Source of the DNA: Haloglomus salinum
GTDB taxonomy: Archaea; Halobacteriota; Halobacteria; Halobacteriales; Haloarculaceae
Direction of reading: 5' to 3'
DNA length: 64,000 bases
Assembly: GCF_024298825.1 (NCBI RefSeq)
Contig: NZ_CP101153.1
Span: forward strand, 3,720,001 to 3,784,000
In this document: positions 34,813-44,688 of the stretch, in pieces
Layout: every line of letters starts with the position of its first letter
Numbering within the stretch: the first letter of the stretch is position 1
Program-made: the position numbers and the translations under genes
Notes under the pieces: model-generated
What the model saw: only the letters and a program-made list of their open reading frames with translations
The model's database searches: none
What the model was told of the DNA's origin: nothing

Positions 34813-35598
34813 TCACTTCACGGTCCGCATCAGGCCGAACGCCTCTTCCCGGTAGGCCTCCGGCGTCAGGCCGAGGTCGATATCCAGCGTCATGTCCAGC
34901 GCCGAACTCAGCTGTTTGTCGATGGTGTCCGTGTAGTTCTCGGCGGCGTGGACCGCTCCGGAGACGAGCGTCGACTCCACCTCGTCGTTGTACCAGACGG
35001 CGAGCCACCCACGCACGGGGACGGGCTCGCCCTCCAGCGTGATGGTCTCGCCGCCCGTGACGGTGAATCCGAAGTCGTCGACCGGATAGATGGCCCCGTA
35101 CCGGACGAGGTCGGCCGTCTGGCCGGTGTCGACCTCCAGCGTCGACTCGCCGAGCACCTCGATATCGGTCAGGCCGTCAGCCTCCATCTCGGTCTCGAAG
35201 TCGGCCTTCGCGGATTCCTTCGTCCGCTGGAGCACCTCGTCCCGGCCGATGGCCAGCGGGAGGTTGTCGAGTTCAGGGTCGAACTCGATGCGCGTGGCGA
35301 AGAAGACGCTCAACTGCCCGGTGACGGAGCCGAGTGTCTTCTCCGCGATCTCCCGGCGGAGGGTCTCGTCCTGATAGCGGATGGTGTGGCCCCTGGCGGT
35401 GACAGTCCCCGCGGCGTACTCCTGGGTGAACACCGTTCCGGACTCCTCCTCGTCCTCGCGCCACCCACCTGCCTCGAGTTTCTCCTGGGAGACCTCCGGC
35501 GGGGGCACCTTCCCGAGCACGGACCCGAAGAACCCACAGCCGGCGAGTCCGACCCCAGCGACCACCGAGGACGCACCGAGGAACTTGCGCCTGTCCAT
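34813..35598 (-). CDS. DUF6517-like lipoprotein
   Basis: 261 residues. MDRRKFLGASSVVAGVGLAGCGF has a twin-Arg motif (RRKF), a hydrophobic core and a lipobox Cys at 21, so it is likely Tat-exported and lipid-anchored. The mature protein is an alpha/beta domain with repeated acidic strands, and resembles the haloarchaeal family I know as DUF6517. The start is fixed by the Tat motif. Convergent with gatA. No function is known. Confidence 0.8.
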   Translation of the reverse strand: MDRRKFLGASSVVAGVGLAGCGFFGSVLGKVPPPEVSQEKLEAGGWREDEEESGTVFTQEYAAGTVTARGHTIRYQDETLRREIAEKTLGSVTGQLSVFFATRIEFDPELDNLPLAIGRDEVLQRTKESAKADFETEMEADGLTDIEVLGESTLEVDTGQTADLVRYGAIYPVDDFGFTVTGGETITLEGEPVPVRGWLAVWYNDEVESTLVSGAVHAAENYTDTIDKQLSSALDMTLDIDLGLTPEAYREEAFGLMRTVK

Positions 35599-35795
35599 GT
35601 CTCCGCATGGTCGTTCCCGGGGCAAGGGCCTGCTGGCTGGTAATGACGGTTCGAGAACGGTTGACACGGGGACTGGACGGGCCACACATCACCTTCGCGG
35701 GCGCTGGTCCGGTCATGGCGGACCGCAGCAGGTCATAAATACCCCGTGGAAGACCGGCAACCTTCAAGCCGGGGCCGGGCGAACCACGAATCGGT

Positions 35796-37469
35796 ATGCC
35801 AGGAGGTCACGACCAGACGCTGCGACCGTTCCTGTGGCGCGCCGAGACGCTGTACGAGGACACGGAGATCGTCTCGCGAACCCACGAAGGTATCGAGCGG
35901 TACACGTACGACGAGTACGGCGACCGGACCGCCCAGCTCGCACACGCACTGACCGAGGGCGGCATCGAGGAGGGCGACCGGGTGGCGACGTTCTGCTGGA
36001 ACCATCACCGCCACTTCGAGACCTACTTCGCGGTACCGACCATCGGCGCCCAGCTCCACACCATCAACCCGCTCCTGCCGGACGAACACATCCGGTTCAT
36101 CGTTCAGAACGCCGAGGACCGGACCATCTTCGTCGACCACTCGCTGTTCCCGAAGCTGGCCGGCGCTATCGCCGACGCCGACGACGAGTTCGACCAGGTC
36201 GACCGAGTCGTCGCGATGGGCGAGACAGTGCCCGAGGGCGCCGACGACCTCCCGGTCGACATCGTCGCGTACGAGGACTTCGTCGAGGGGCACCCCACCG
36301 AGTACGACTGGCCCGACATCGACGAGGACCAGTCGGCAGGGATGTGCTACACGTCCGGGACGACGGGGATGCCGAAGGGCGTCGAGTACACCCACAAGAT
36401 GCTGTGGAGCCACACGATGGCCTCGCTCACGCCGCAGGGCATCCCGATGGCCGACGACGACGTCGTCATGCCCGTCGTGCCGATGTTCCACGTCAACGCC
36501 TGGGGGATGCCGTTCACGGCGACCGCGGGCGGCTCCAAACACGTCTACCCCGGCCCGTCCCCGGAGCCCGAGGACATCGCGAACCTCATCGAGAACGAGG
36601 GCGTCACCATCACGGCCGGCGTCCCGACGGTCTGGATGGGGCTGCAGGACTACATGCAGGACAACGATGTCGACCTGTCCACGCTGGACACGGTCATCGT
36701 CGGCGGGTCGGCGGCCCCCGAGTCGATGATCCGCTGGTTCGACGACCACGACGTGACGCTCCTGCACGCGTGGGGCATGACGGAGATGTCCCCGCTGGGC
36801 AGCGTCTCGCACCTCAAGTCGGACCTCGAGAACGCCGACTACGAGACACAGATAGACCGCCGCTCGAAGCAGGGCCTCACGGTCCCCGGCGTCGAGTTCA
36901 AGGTCGTCGACGACAGCGGCGAAGAGGTCCCCCACGACGGCGATGCGTTCGGCGAACTGTGGATCCGCGGCCCGTGGGTCACGAAGGAGTACTTCGAGCG
37001 CCCGGAGGCCAACGAGGAGGACTTCGAGGACGGCTGGCTGAAGACCGGCGATATCGTCACGGTCGACACGGACGGCTACCTCCAGATCGTCGACCGCGCG
37101 AAGGACGTCATCAAGTCCGGCGGGGAGTGGATCTCCAGCGTCGAACTGGAGAACGCCATCATGGCCCACGACGACGTGGCCGAGGCCACCGTCATCGGTG
37201 TGCCCCACGAGAAGTGGCAGGAACGACCTGTCGCCTTCGTCGTGCCGGGCGAGAACGCCGACGAGTCGACGCTCGACGAGGAGGTCATGGACCTCCTGCG
37301 CGAGGACTACCCCAAGTGGTGGCTCCCGGACGACATCGTCTACATCGAGGAGGTCCCCAAGACGGCGACGGGCAAGTTCTCGAAGAAGGACCTCCGCGAG
37401 GAGTACGCCGGGCAGTCGCTCATCGAGGAGACCGAGGTACCCGAGGACGCGGCGCCCGACGACGACTGA
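35796..37469 (+). CDS. Acyl-CoA synthetase (AMP-forming), fatty-acid type
   Basis: 557 residues. The A-core motifs are [18 protein letters not shown] (P-loop-like), [19 protein letters not shown], and [20 protein letters not shown]. The adenylate-forming Lys is in [13 protein letters not shown]. These mark an ANL ligase that forms acyl-adenylate and acyl-CoA. It probably feeds beta-oxidation with the downstream acyl-CoA dehydrogenase. A CATAAATAC box at 35734-35741 is about 57 bp before the ATG, giving a leader of about 30 nt. Confidence 0.92.
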   Translation: MPGGHDQTLRPFLWRAETLYEDTEIVSRTHEGIERYTYDEYGDRTAQLAHALTEGGIEEGDRVATFCWNHHRHFETYFAVPTIGAQLHTINPLLPDEHIRFIVQNAEDRTIFVDHSLFPKLAGAIADADDEFDQVDRVVAMGETVPEGADDLPVDIVAYEDFVEGHPTEYDWPDIDEDQSAGMCYTSGTTGMPKGVEYTHKMLWSHTMASLTPQGIPMADDDVVMPVVPMFHVNAWGMPFTATAGGSKHVYPGPSPEPEDIANLIENEGVTITAGVPTVWMGLQDYMQDNDVDLSTLDTVIVGGSAAPESMIRWFDDHDVTLLHAWGMTEMSPLGSVSHLKSDLENADYETQIDRRSKQGLTVPGVEFKVVDDSGEEVPHDGDAFGELWIRGPWVTKEYFERPEANEEDFEDGWLKTGDIVTVDTDGYLQIVDRAKDVIKSGGEWISSVELENAIMAHDDVAEATVIGVPHEKWQERPVAFVVPGENADESTLDEEVMDLLREDYPKWWLPDDIVYIEEVPKTATGKFSKKDLREEYAGQSLIEETEVPEDAAPDDD

Positions 37470-37611
37470 ATCGGTCGTAGCGCGGCGCTGTCGGCGCAGT
37501 CACGGTCACGGCCCCTTCCGTGCCGTTTCCCGCCGTGGGGTCGTGGGACCTCAATAGACAGGCACCCACCGCCGTGCGGTTCTTGTTGCTCCCGCTCCAA
37601 CGTATTGCTGT

Positions 37612-38766
37612 ATGGAACTCGACCTGCTAGAGGCGTCCATCGTCCCGGAGCACGCACGCGACGCCAAGGCGGAGGCGCGAGAGTTCGCGCAGGAACATAT
37701 CGCACCCAATGCCGAGGCGTACTTCGACAGCGGGGAGTACCCGTGGGAGGTGCTGGAGGCGGGCATGGACGCCGGCCTCGTGGCCGCCGACGTGCCCGAG
37801 GAGTACGGCGGCCGGGGCTGGGACCTGTACCAGATTCTCGCCGCGGCCGAGGAGTTCTACCGCGCGGACGCCGGTATCGGGCTGGTCCTGCAGCTCGCCT
37901 CGTTCGGCGCCGAGATGACCGACGAGTACGGGTCCGAACGGCAGAAGGAGGAGTACCTCGCGCCCGTCGGTCGCAACGAGCAGATTACGGGCCTCGCGGT
38001 CTCCGAACCCGAGACCGGCAGCGACCTCGCCGGGATGGCCACCGTCGCGGAGAAGGACGGTGAGGAGTGGGTGCTGGACGGCGAGAAGTACTGGGTCGGC
38101 AACGGCGTGGAGGCCGACTGGGTCACGCTCTATGCGAAGACGGGCGACGACCCGGACAACCGCTACGGCAACTACTCGCTGTTCATCGTCCCGACGGACG
38201 CTCCCGGCTACGAGGCCGAGCACACCCCCGAGAAGATGGGGATGCGTGCCTCGAAGCAGGCCCACATCGTGCTGGACGGCTGCCGTATCCCCGAGGAGAA
38301 TCTCATCGGCACGGAGGGCGCGGGCTTCTACATGCTCGCCGAGTTCTTCAACTACGGCCGCGTGGTCGTCGGCGGGCACGGCCTCGGCATCGCAGCGGCG
38401 GCCATCGAGGAGGCGTGGGACTTCGTCCACGGCCGGAACGCGTTCGGCCGGCAGGTCAACGAGTTCCAGGCCGTCCAGCACACGCTCGCGGACATGCGGC
38501 TCACCTTCGAGCAGGCCCGCTCGCTCAACTGGCGGGCCGCCGAGAAGGTCGAGACGAAGGACCAGGGCGGCCTCTGGGCGTCGATGGCGAAGGTGGCCTC
38601 CACAGAGGCGGCGGTAGACTGCTCGGAACGCGGGATGCAGCTCCACGGCGGTCGCTCCATCTTCCACGACCGGCGCATCGCCCGGACATATCGGGACGCG
38701 CGGATTCCGGTCATCTACGAGGGCGCCAACGAGATACAGCGGAACCTCATCTACAGTCAGTCGTAG
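37612..38766 (+). CDS. Acyl-CoA dehydrogenase
   Basis: 384 residues, the full family length. FAD/substrate motifs are GLAVSEPETGSDLAGM, YWVGNGVEADW, and GMQLHGGRSIFHDRRIARTYRDARIPVIYEGANEIQR, where Glu in YEGANEIQR is the usual catalytic base position. It carries out the alpha,beta-dehydrogenation of acyl-CoA, passing electrons to ETF. It lies 142 bp downstream of the acyl-CoA ligase on the same strand and may act on its product. A second paralog lies at 40002. Confidence 0.92.
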   Translation: MELDLLEASIVPEHARDAKAEAREFAQEHIAPNAEAYFDSGEYPWEVLEAGMDAGLVAADVPEEYGGRGWDLYQILAAAEEFYRADAGIGLVLQLASFGAEMTDEYGSERQKEEYLAPVGRNEQITGLAVSEPETGSDLAGMATVAEKDGEEWVLDGEKYWVGNGVEADWVTLYAKTGDDPDNRYGNYSLFIVPTDAPGYEAEHTPEKMGMRASKQAHIVLDGCRIPEENLIGTEGAGFYMLAEFFNYGRVVVGGHGLGIAAAAIEEAWDFVHGRNAFGRQVNEFQAVQHTLADMRLTFEQARSLNWRAAEKVETKDQGGLWASMAKVASTEAAVDCSERGMQLHGGRSIFHDRRIARTYRDARIPVIYEGANEIQRNLIYSQS

Positions 38767-38872
38767 GGGGAGAACTCTGACTGGACGAATTAGCGCTACT
38801 TTGGATATCCGTCACTATGTCCGAGATGGATTTAGAGGATGTATTCGGCAGTCGGGCGCGGCTATGCCTATG

Positions 38873-39073
38873 CTACGAATTGGCCTCGTCCCGCGCCCAC
38901 GACGGAGTGCTGATTAAAAACAGTGCAACAGCGGTAACGAGTACTCCAGCAAGAATTCCGGCGGCCACGGTCGCCACATCGGTCGCACCGGCCCCTGCAA
39001 CCGCTGTTGAGCCAGCGATGACCGCGAGCAAAATGAGTCCGATGTCTATCCGCTTTCGTAGCTCATAATCCAT
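38873..39073 (-). CDS. Small two-helix membrane protein
   Basis: 66 residues. MDYELRKRIDIGLILLAVIAGS and GILAGVLVTAVALFLISTPSW form two hydrophobic helices separated by a short Gly/Ala/Asp turn. GC content is clearly lower here than in neighbouring genes, as is that of the flanks. Function unknown. Its 5' end faces the start of the toxin-antitoxin-type pair. Confidence 0.62.
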   Translation of the reverse strand: MDYELRKRIDIGLILLAVIAGSTAVAGAGATDVATVAAGILAGVLVTAVALFLISTPSWARDEANS

Positions 39074-39197
39074 CTTTTCGGCCCTTACTTATCCCGGCCT
39101 ATTAATTCCCAGTCGTCCCTATTCAGGCTCTGAATAAGCGCTGTAGGTCGGTCACGGTGACACAGAATGGTCACCATCCGATAATTTCGACGAAAAT

Positions 39198-39244
39198 CGT
39201 AGGGGTTTACCCCCACGTTTATACTGTAGGGGACCACCCCTACA
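39198..39244 (+). promoter_or_regulatory. Two palindromic operators flanking a TATA box
   Basis: Site 1 (39198-39217) is CGTAGGGG-TTTA-CCCCCACG, an inverted repeat with one mismatch and a 4-bp spacer. Site 2 (39225-39244) is TGTAGGGG-ACCA-CCCCTACA, a perfect 8-bp inverted repeat with the same spacer. The TATA box TTTATAC (39218-39224) lies exactly between them and the ATG is at 39253. The half-site GTAGGGG starts repeat at a 27-bp spacing. Binding there would block TBP/TFB. The product of the second gene of this operon is a winged-helix protein, so autoregulation is likely. Confidence 0.7.
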
Positions 39245-39252
39245 ACACACGG

Positions 39253-39495
39253 ATGGCAGACGACGTGGTCGTCCTCCGGGACGAGCAGACCGCCTACGAC
39301 GACGGGACCGTCGTCAGGGTGCGACTGCTGCGCGTCCCCGAATCCGACCGGTTCGAGGAGGGCGTGAAGTACGCGCTCCACTACGGCGCCGCCGGCGCGG
39401 ACGACCCCATCATCCGATTCGATAACCACCATGACCGAGCCCGACGCCATCGACCCCACCGGCCGCACGCTCCACATCCGGCTCGCCGGCGCTGA
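39253..39495 (+). CDS. TumE/DUF6516-like toxin-type protein, probably altered C terminus
   Basis: 80 residues. The first 57 (VVVLRDEQTAYDDGTVVRVR...VKYALHYGAAGADDPIIRFDNHH) match the conserved start of haloarchaeal DUF6516/TumE-family proteins, which are paired with a wHTH partner. Those I remember run on for about 30-40 residues with a conserved acidic/aromatic end. Here the last 23 residues are a His/Arg/Pro-rich run that reads through the start of the next gene in another frame, so the native C terminus appears lost. It overlaps the next gene by 65 bp. Activity is unknown. Confidence 0.65.
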   Translation: MADDVVVLRDEQTAYDDGTVVRVRLLRVPESDRFEEGVKYALHYGAAGADDPIIRFDNHHDRARRHRPHRPHAPHPARRR

Positions 39496-39877
39496 CGACG
39501 AGCGGGAGAGCACGAGCGACCTGCTCGAGGCACTCGACAGCGGCGAGGACATCGAACCCGAGTCTGATCCCGTGCTGCGCGTCGAGAGCCTTGCCACGCT
39601 CGGGCGCGTCCTCCGCGAGACGAACCTCGAACTCCTCGATGCCATCGCCGAGCACGAGCCCGAGAGCGTCCGGGCGCTCGCACGGGCGGTCGACCGCGGG
39701 CCGAAGGAGGTTCTCGAGAACCTGAACGAGCTCGAGGACTACGGCCTCATGGCATTCGAGGAGGACGGTCGGGCGAAGCGACCCTACCTCCCGTACGAAG
39801 AGATCGACATCGACATCCAGTACCCACTTCCGCGGTCGGCAGGTGGGCTGGATTCGGTGACATCGTCAGCCGCCTGA
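39431..39877 (+). CDS. wHTH DNA-binding protein, HVO_A0114-type (likely antitoxin/regulator)
   Basis: 148 residues. The core LRETNLELLDAIAEHEPESVRALARAVDRGPKEVLENLNELEDYGLMAFEEDGRAKRPYLPYEEI is a winged helix-turn-helix, residues about 57-120. The N-terminal 55 residues are acidic and resemble the partner-binding region of the family. It starts inside the preceding gene and forms an operon with it. Its predicted DNA-binding domain makes it the natural candidate for binding the palindromes at 39198-39244. The last 12 residues are Ser/Ala-rich. Confidence 0.78.
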   Translation: MTEPDAIDPTGRTLHIRLAGADDERESTSDLLEALDSGEDIEPESDPVLRVESLATLGRVLRETNLELLDAIAEHEPESVRALARAVDRGPKEVLENLNELEDYGLMAFEEDGRAKRPYLPYEEIDIDIQYPLPRSAGGLDSVTSSAA

Positions 39878-39969
39878 CCGCACGGACACAGAGGAGCACC
39901 CAGCCGCGGGACATCAGCTTAGAGCCAGCTGGACGCATTATCCCATTATATCTCACCCAAACGACATAC

Positions 39970-39996
39970 TTGGAGAATAATACGTCAGACCTCCAA
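39970..39996. terminator. Hairpin between convergent genes
   Basis: TTGGAG at 39970-39975 and CTCCAA at 39991-39996 form a perfect 6-bp stem with a 15-nt AT-rich loop, in an AT-rich 124-bp gap between the convergent wHTH and acyl-CoA dehydrogenase genes. Placement fits a bidirectional 3'-end signal, though no long T-run follows. Confidence 0.35.
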
Positions 39997-40001
39997 ATAT
40001 A

Positions 40002-41138
40002 CTATAAATCCAGCACTTCCTTCGCGATGATGTTCCGCTGAATCTCGCTCGCGCCCTCGCCGATCTGGTAGATCTTCGTGTGCTTGTAGTGCCGGGAGAC
40101 TGCGTAGTCGGTCGTGTACCCGTTCCCGCCGTGCAGTTGAATCGCGTCGGAGGCCACCTCCTCCGCAATCTCGCTCGCGTACAGCTTCGCCATCGACGCC
40201 AGTTTCGTCGGCTTCTCGTCGTCGTCGACGCGCTGGGCGGCATCGTACACCAGCCGCTGGGCGAGTTCGACCTTCATCGCCATGTCGGCGACCTTGTGCT
40301 GGACGGCCTGGAACTCCCGCAACTCGCGGTCGAACTGCTCGCGGTCCTTCACGTAGTCGATGGTCTCCTCCAGACAGCCCTGGGCGATGCCGAGCGCCTG
40401 TGCGCCGATGCCGACGCGCTCCTCCTCGAAGAACTCCATCAGCTGGTAGAAGCCGGCGTCCTCGTAGCCGACGAGGTTCTCCTCGGGGACGCGGACGCCG
40501 TCGTAGCGGAGCTGGGCGGTCTCGGAGGCGTTCCAGCCCAGCTTGTGGATCTCGCTCTCCACCTCGAAGCCGTCGCGGTCGGTCTCGACGATGATGGCCG
40601 AGATGCCGCTGTGGCCCTCGTCGCCGGTGCGACACATCGTGAGGACGTAGTCCGCGATGGTGCCGTGCGTGATGAAGGTCTTCACGCCGTCGATGACGTA
40701 CTCGTCGCCGTCCTTCTCGGCGGTGGTCTCGATGCCGGCGGCGTTGGAGCCGTGGTTGGGCTCGGTGTTCCCGAGCGCACCGATGAGGTCGCCGTTGGCG
40801 ACGCCACGAAGAATCCAGTCCTTCTGCTCCTCGGTGCCGTACTCCGTTATCATCCGGGTGCCGAACTCGGTGCCGATGGCGGCGAGCATCCCGGCGTCCA
40901 CCCGCGATATCTCCTCCATGAACAGGCTCATCTCCAGCTGTGAGAGGCCCGCACCCCCGTACTCGACGGGGATGCCGCCGCCGACGAGGCCGGCGTCGAC
41001 GGCCTGCTCCCACACCTCCCGTGGCCACTCGCCCGTCTCCTCGTGGTGCTGGGCGACCGGGGCGATCTCGTTCTCGGCGAACTCGCGGGCGGTCTGCTTG
41101 ATGGCGCGCTCCTCCTCGGACAAGCCGAAATCGACCAT
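40002..41138 (-). CDS. Acyl-CoA dehydrogenase
   Basis: 378 residues from ATG at 41138. Substrate/FAD motifs are [32 protein letters not shown], and [21 protein letters not shown], and the catalytic base is Glu in [11 protein letters not shown]. Different in sequence from the copy at 37612, so they may handle different chain lengths or branched acids. It is divergent from the acyl-CoA ligase at 41295 with 156 bp between starts. A GATAAG-type TATA lies on the - strand about 40 bp upstream. Confidence 0.92.
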   Translation of the reverse strand: MVDFGLSEEERAIKQTAREFAENEIAPVAQHHEETGEWPREVWEQAVDAGLVGGGIPVEYGGAGLSQLEMSLFMEEISRVDAGMLAAIGTEFGTRMITEYGTEEQKDWILRGVANGDLIGALGNTEPNHGSNAAGIETTAEKDGDEYVIDGVKTFITHGTIADYVLTMCRTGDEGHSGISAIIVETDRDGFEVESEIHKLGWNASETAQLRYDGVRVPEENLVGYEDAGFYQLMEFFEEERVGIGAQALGIAQGCLEETIDYVKDREQFDRELREFQAVQHKVADMAMKVELAQRLVYDAAQRVDDDEKPTKLASMAKLYASEIAEEVASDAIQLHGGNGYTTDYAVSRHYKHTKIYQIGEGASEIQRNIIAKEVLDL

Positions 41139-41294
41139 ACCCGTCCCGGCGGGGCCGCGAGGGAAGGTGTTTGCCCTCTTATCAACGGTACACTGATGTA
41201 GAGTTTCTTGAAGCAGGGCGGGCCGGAGTACGGTCGGGCTGTCGGACGGTACCGCCCCCCAATCCCTAAGCCGGAGGCGCACGCGAGTGACGGC

Positions 41295-42800
41295 ATGAAT
41301 TTCGCGAACTACCTCGACATGGCCGCAGCGGAGGCGCCGACCGACCTCGCCATCACCGACGTCCAGCGGGAACTGACCTATCGCGACCTCGCGGGCGAGA
41401 CCGACGCCTTCGCGAACGCGCTGGCCGACCTGGGCGTCGCCCCGGGCGACCGCGTGGCGCTCTACCTCCCGAACAGCACGGCGTTCGTGGCGGCGTACTT
41501 CGGCGCGATGAAGCACGGTGCCATCCCGTTTCCCATCAACATGCGCTTCGAGGGCCCGGAGGTCGAGTACGTCCTCGACGACGCGGGCGCGACGGCGCTC
41601 GTCACGGTGGGGCAGTTCGAGGACGCCGCCGCCTCCTTCGAGACCGACGCCCTCGAACATCTCATCGTCGCGAACGGGGAGCGGGGCCACGACTACGCGT
41701 CGCTGGTCGGCGAGCACGCCGGCGCGGGCTACGACATCCACCCGCGGAAGAGCTACGAGCTGGCCGAGCTGGTCTACACCTCCGGCACGACCGGCCGGCC
41801 GAAGGGGGTCAAGCACACCCACGGGAACCTGCAGGCGAACGCCGACGGACTCATCGGAGCGATGAACTGGACCAGCGACGAGGTGGCCCTGACGGTCTGT
41901 CCGTGCTTCCACGTCTCCGGGCTGAACGTCACCACGACGCCGTTCGTCGTCGCGGGCGCGGAGAACCACCTCCTGCCGCAGTGGGACATCGACCTCGCGC
42001 TGTCGACGATGGCCGAGCGCGACGTGACCTACGCCTTCTTCATCCCGACGATGCTCGTCGACATCCTCAACCAGGGCATCGGCGACCACGACCTCTCGGC
42101 GCTCGAAACCGTGGGCGTCGGCGGCTCGCCGATGCCGAAAGAGCGCATCGACGCCGCCGAGGAGCTACTGGACGTGAAGCTGCTGGAGGGGTACGGGATG
42201 ACCGAGACGACGCCGCTCGCGGCCATCAACACGCCCGACCAGGACCTCTACAAGGCGGGGAGCATCGGGCCGCCGGCCCGCGAGGTAGTCGATGTCCGTA
42301 TCGAGGACCCCGAGACGAAGGAGCCGGTCGGCACGAACGAGAAGGGAGAGATGCTCTGGCACGGCGACACCATCACGCCGGGCTACTACAACCTGCCCGA
42401 GGAGAACGAGGAGGCCTTCGTTCAGCGCGAGGGGAAAGCGTGGCTCCGTTCGGGCGATGTGGCCCGGCAGGACGAGGACGGTCACCTGTTCGTCGAGGAC
42501 CGCATCGACGACATGATAATCACCGGCGGAGAGAACGTCTACCCCCGCGAGGTCGAGGAGGTGCTGTACGGAGTCGAGGGCGTCGAAGAGGCCGCAGTCG
42601 TCGGCGCGCCGGACGACCGGCTGGGCGAGCGCATCGTCGCGTTCGTCGTCGGCGACGTGACCGCTGACGCCCTCGAATCGGCCTGTCGCGGCACGCTGAC
42701 CGACTACAAGGTTCCGAAGGAGTTCCGCGTGGTCGACGCGTTGCCGAAGACCTCCACGCAGAAGATGGACAAGGTGGCGCTTCGCGACCAGCTGGACTGA
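41295..42800 (+). CDS. Acyl-CoA synthetase (AMP-forming)
   Basis: 501 residues. [18 protein letters not shown] is the ATP-binding loop, [10 protein letters not shown] and [17 protein letters not shown] the adenylation motifs, [21 protein letters not shown] the hinge, and [13 protein letters not shown] carries the catalytic Lys. It lacks the Gly usually present before that Lys (TGK), having TQK. It is shorter than the ligase at 35796, typical of medium-chain or aryl-acid types. A CCCTAAG box about 30 bp before the ATG fits its own promoter. Confidence 0.92.
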   Translation: MNFANYLDMAAAEAPTDLAITDVQRELTYRDLAGETDAFANALADLGVAPGDRVALYLPNSTAFVAAYFGAMKHGAIPFPINMRFEGPEVEYVLDDAGATALVTVGQFEDAAASFETDALEHLIVANGERGHDYASLVGEHAGAGYDIHPRKSYELAELVYTSGTTGRPKGVKHTHGNLQANADGLIGAMNWTSDEVALTVCPCFHVSGLNVTTTPFVVAGAENHLLPQWDIDLALSTMAERDVTYAFFIPTMLVDILNQGIGDHDLSALETVGVGGSPMPKERIDAAEELLDVKLLEGYGMTETTPLAAINTPDQDLYKAGSIGPPAREVVDVRIEDPETKEPVGTNEKGEMLWHGDTITPGYYNLPEENEEAFVQREGKAWLRSGDVARQDEDGHLFVEDRIDDMIITGGENVYPREVEEVLYGVEGVEEAAVVGAPDDRLGERIVAFVVGDVTADALESACRGTLTDYKVPKEFRVVDALPKTSTQKMDKVALRDQLD

Positions 42801-42809
42801 CCTGTCCGG

Positions 42810-43679
42810 TCAGGGCTCGCTCACGGAGAGCGAGAACCCCCAGGTGAACGAGTTCCCGTCGGTGGTTCCGGTCGGCGTCTCACCCTCGGAGACCGACACC
42901 TCCTCCTCCCAGCGGTACGTGCCCGGCTCCATGTAGCCCTCGGCCCGATAGTCGCTCCAGAGGACGTACTCGTTGCTGACGGACTCGCCCTCGGCGTACT
43001 CCTTCTTCAGGCAGCCGTACGCGGCGTACGCGCGCGGCTCGTCGGAGTCCCGGTCGGCCTCCCAGCGGTTCCCGTTGCGGTCGATGCGGTCTGCCTGGCC
43101 GGGGTCGTGCAACCAGAGTCCGGCGGGTCGGTCGCTCCCACCCTTCGAGCGGTTGAGGAGGCTGCAGTCGTCCGGGGCGACGGAGATGGAGCGTGGCGAG
43201 CCGGTGTTGGTCGTGGTGATGCGCAGGCGCGCGGGCTCCGCGTCCGTCACCCGCGAGCGCAGGAGTTCGGCGTCTATCTCCACCTCGAACCCGGTGGGCA
43301 CCGAGTCGACGCTGACCAGCGAGACCGTCCGCTGGAGGCCCTCGTGGGGCGTCCCCGTGGCCGTCTCCTCATCGGGTGTCGGTGAGTCGGTCTCCGTGTC
43401 CTGTGGCGTCTCCGTCTCGGACTCCGTGGCGGTCGTGGGGCTGTCCGTCTCGGCGTCGGTCGGCGTGTCCGTGGCAGTCTCCGCGTCGGTCGCGGTGGGG
43501 GAGTCGGTGTCCGTCGGCGAGTCGGTCGCGGGTCGACGGGTGGGCGAGGGAGAGGCGGTCCCGGTAGCCGTACCCGTCCGGGGCGTCTCGGAGGCGGCTG
43601 GCCCCTGCTGGTTCGAGCACCCGGCGAATCCGATGGTACATGCGCTGCCGAGCCATGCGAGCAGGCGTCGTCGGTTCAT
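42810..43679 (-). CDS. Secreted lipoprotein with Thr/Asp-rich stalk
   Basis: 289 residues. MNRRRLLAWLGSACTIGFAGCSN has an Arg-rich start and a lipobox Cys at 21. Residues 25-115 are a low-complexity stalk of Thr/Asp/Ser/Pro/Glu built from short T-D-(S/A)-x-T repeats. The rest (about 115-289) is a beta domain ending WGFSLSVSEP. The stalk is likely O-glycosylated and holds the domain away from the membrane. Convergent with the acyl-CoA ligase. Function unknown. Confidence 0.78.
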   Translation of the reverse strand: MNRRRLLAWLGSACTIGFAGCSNQQGPAASETPRTGTATGTASPSPTRRPATDSPTDTDSPTATDAETATDTPTDAETDSPTTATESETETPQDTETDSPTPDEETATGTPHEGLQRTVSLVSVDSVPTGFEVEIDAELLRSRVTDAEPARLRITTTNTGSPRSISVAPDDCSLLNRSKGGSDRPAGLWLHDPGQADRIDRNGNRWEADRDSDEPRAYAAYGCLKKEYAEGESVSNEYVLWSDYRAEGYMEPGTYRWEEEVSVSEGETPTGTTDGNSFTWGFSLSVSEP

Positions 43680-43813
43680 AGGACCCGTCCCGACTCCACC
43701 TCGTAAGTGCCTTGGGTCGCTCGGAGGGACGGCGGCCCTCCTGACCGCGTGGTAAATACGCCCCGTCTCCGTGTGGGAGAGGTTACTTGTACCCGCCGGC
43801 GGTGGAATCCGAC

Positions 43814-44641
43814 ATGTCGGACCACAGTGAACCCACGGAAAGTTGGCCAGCCACGCCCCCGTCCACAGATGTCTTCGCGGACGACCTCATGGAGGGCGAG
43901 ACCTGCCTCATCACCGGCGGCGGCACGGGCATCGGCGAGGAGATGGCGCTGGCGTTCGCCGAGCACGGCGCCGACGTGGCCATCGCCAGCCGGGACATGG
44001 ACCACCTCGAACCCGTCGCCGAGGCCATCGAGGAGAAAGGTGTGAACGCCTGCGCCACGACCGTCGATGTCCGCGACAAGGAGGTCGTCGACGAGATGCG
44101 CGACACCGTCCTCGACGAACTCGGCGACATCACCGTCCTCGTCAACAACGCGGGCGCGAACTTCCTCACCCCGTTCGAGGACCTCTCGGTCAACGGCTGG
44201 CGCGCCGTGGTCGGGACTATCCTCGACGGCACGGCCTACTGCACGATGAGCGTCGGCGAGCACATGCGCGAGCACGGTGGCGGCTCCATCATCGCGATGG
44301 GCGCGACCAACAGCGTGGACGGCGCCCCCTTCCACGGCCACTCCGGGGCCGGCAAGGCGGGCGTCCACAACCTGATGCAGACCGTCGCCAGCGAATGGGC
44401 GAAGTACGGCATCCGCGCCAACACCATCGCGCCGGGTATCATCGAGACCGAAGGCGTGTCCGAGGCTGCCGGCGGGGCGCTCCCACCACAGCTCCTCGAC
44501 GAGATGGCGGCGGACCGCTTCGGCGTCGCACAGGACTGTGTACCGCTCGCGGTGTTCCTCGCGAGCCGGGCCTCGGCGTACGTCACGGGCTCGTACTACC
44601 AGGTCGACGGGGGCCATCTCGTGCGTCAGTCACCCTACTGA
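43814..44641 (+). CDS. SDR oxidoreductase, 2,4-dienoyl-CoA-reductase-like
   Basis: 275 residues. The Rossmann motif is LITGGGTGIGEEMALAFAEHGADV, and VLVNNAGANF is the NNAG motif. At the usual Tyr-x3-Lys site the sequence is HSGAGKAGVHNLMQTVASEWAKYGIRANTIAPG, so Ser177 stands where Tyr is normal and Lys181 is kept. This is the pattern of 2,4-dienoyl-CoA reductases, whose catalytic residues are placed differently. It would help degrade unsaturated acyl-CoA with the neighbouring dehydrogenases. The first 25 residues are a disordered extension. Confidence 0.85.
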   Translation: MSDHSEPTESWPATPPSTDVFADDLMEGETCLITGGGTGIGEEMALAFAEHGADVAIASRDMDHLEPVAEAIEEKGVNACATTVDVRDKEVVDEMRDTVLDELGDITVLVNNAGANFLTPFEDLSVNGWRAVVGTILDGTAYCTMSVGEHMREHGGGSIIAMGATNSVDGAPFHGHSGAGKAGVHNLMQTVASEWAKYGIRANTIAPGIIETEGVSEAAGGALPPQLLDEMAADRFGVAQDCVPLAVFLASRASAYVTGSYYQVDGGHLVRQSPY

Positions 44642-44688
44642 GCCAGCGAGTGCGCACCCTTTTCCGGAACCGGGCGAAGAGGCGATAC

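Noticed and set aside
42810-43679. Repeat region suggestive of a satellite or CRISPR
   Set aside because: The Thr/Asp/Ser repeats are in frame and coding, typical of a glycosylated stalk.
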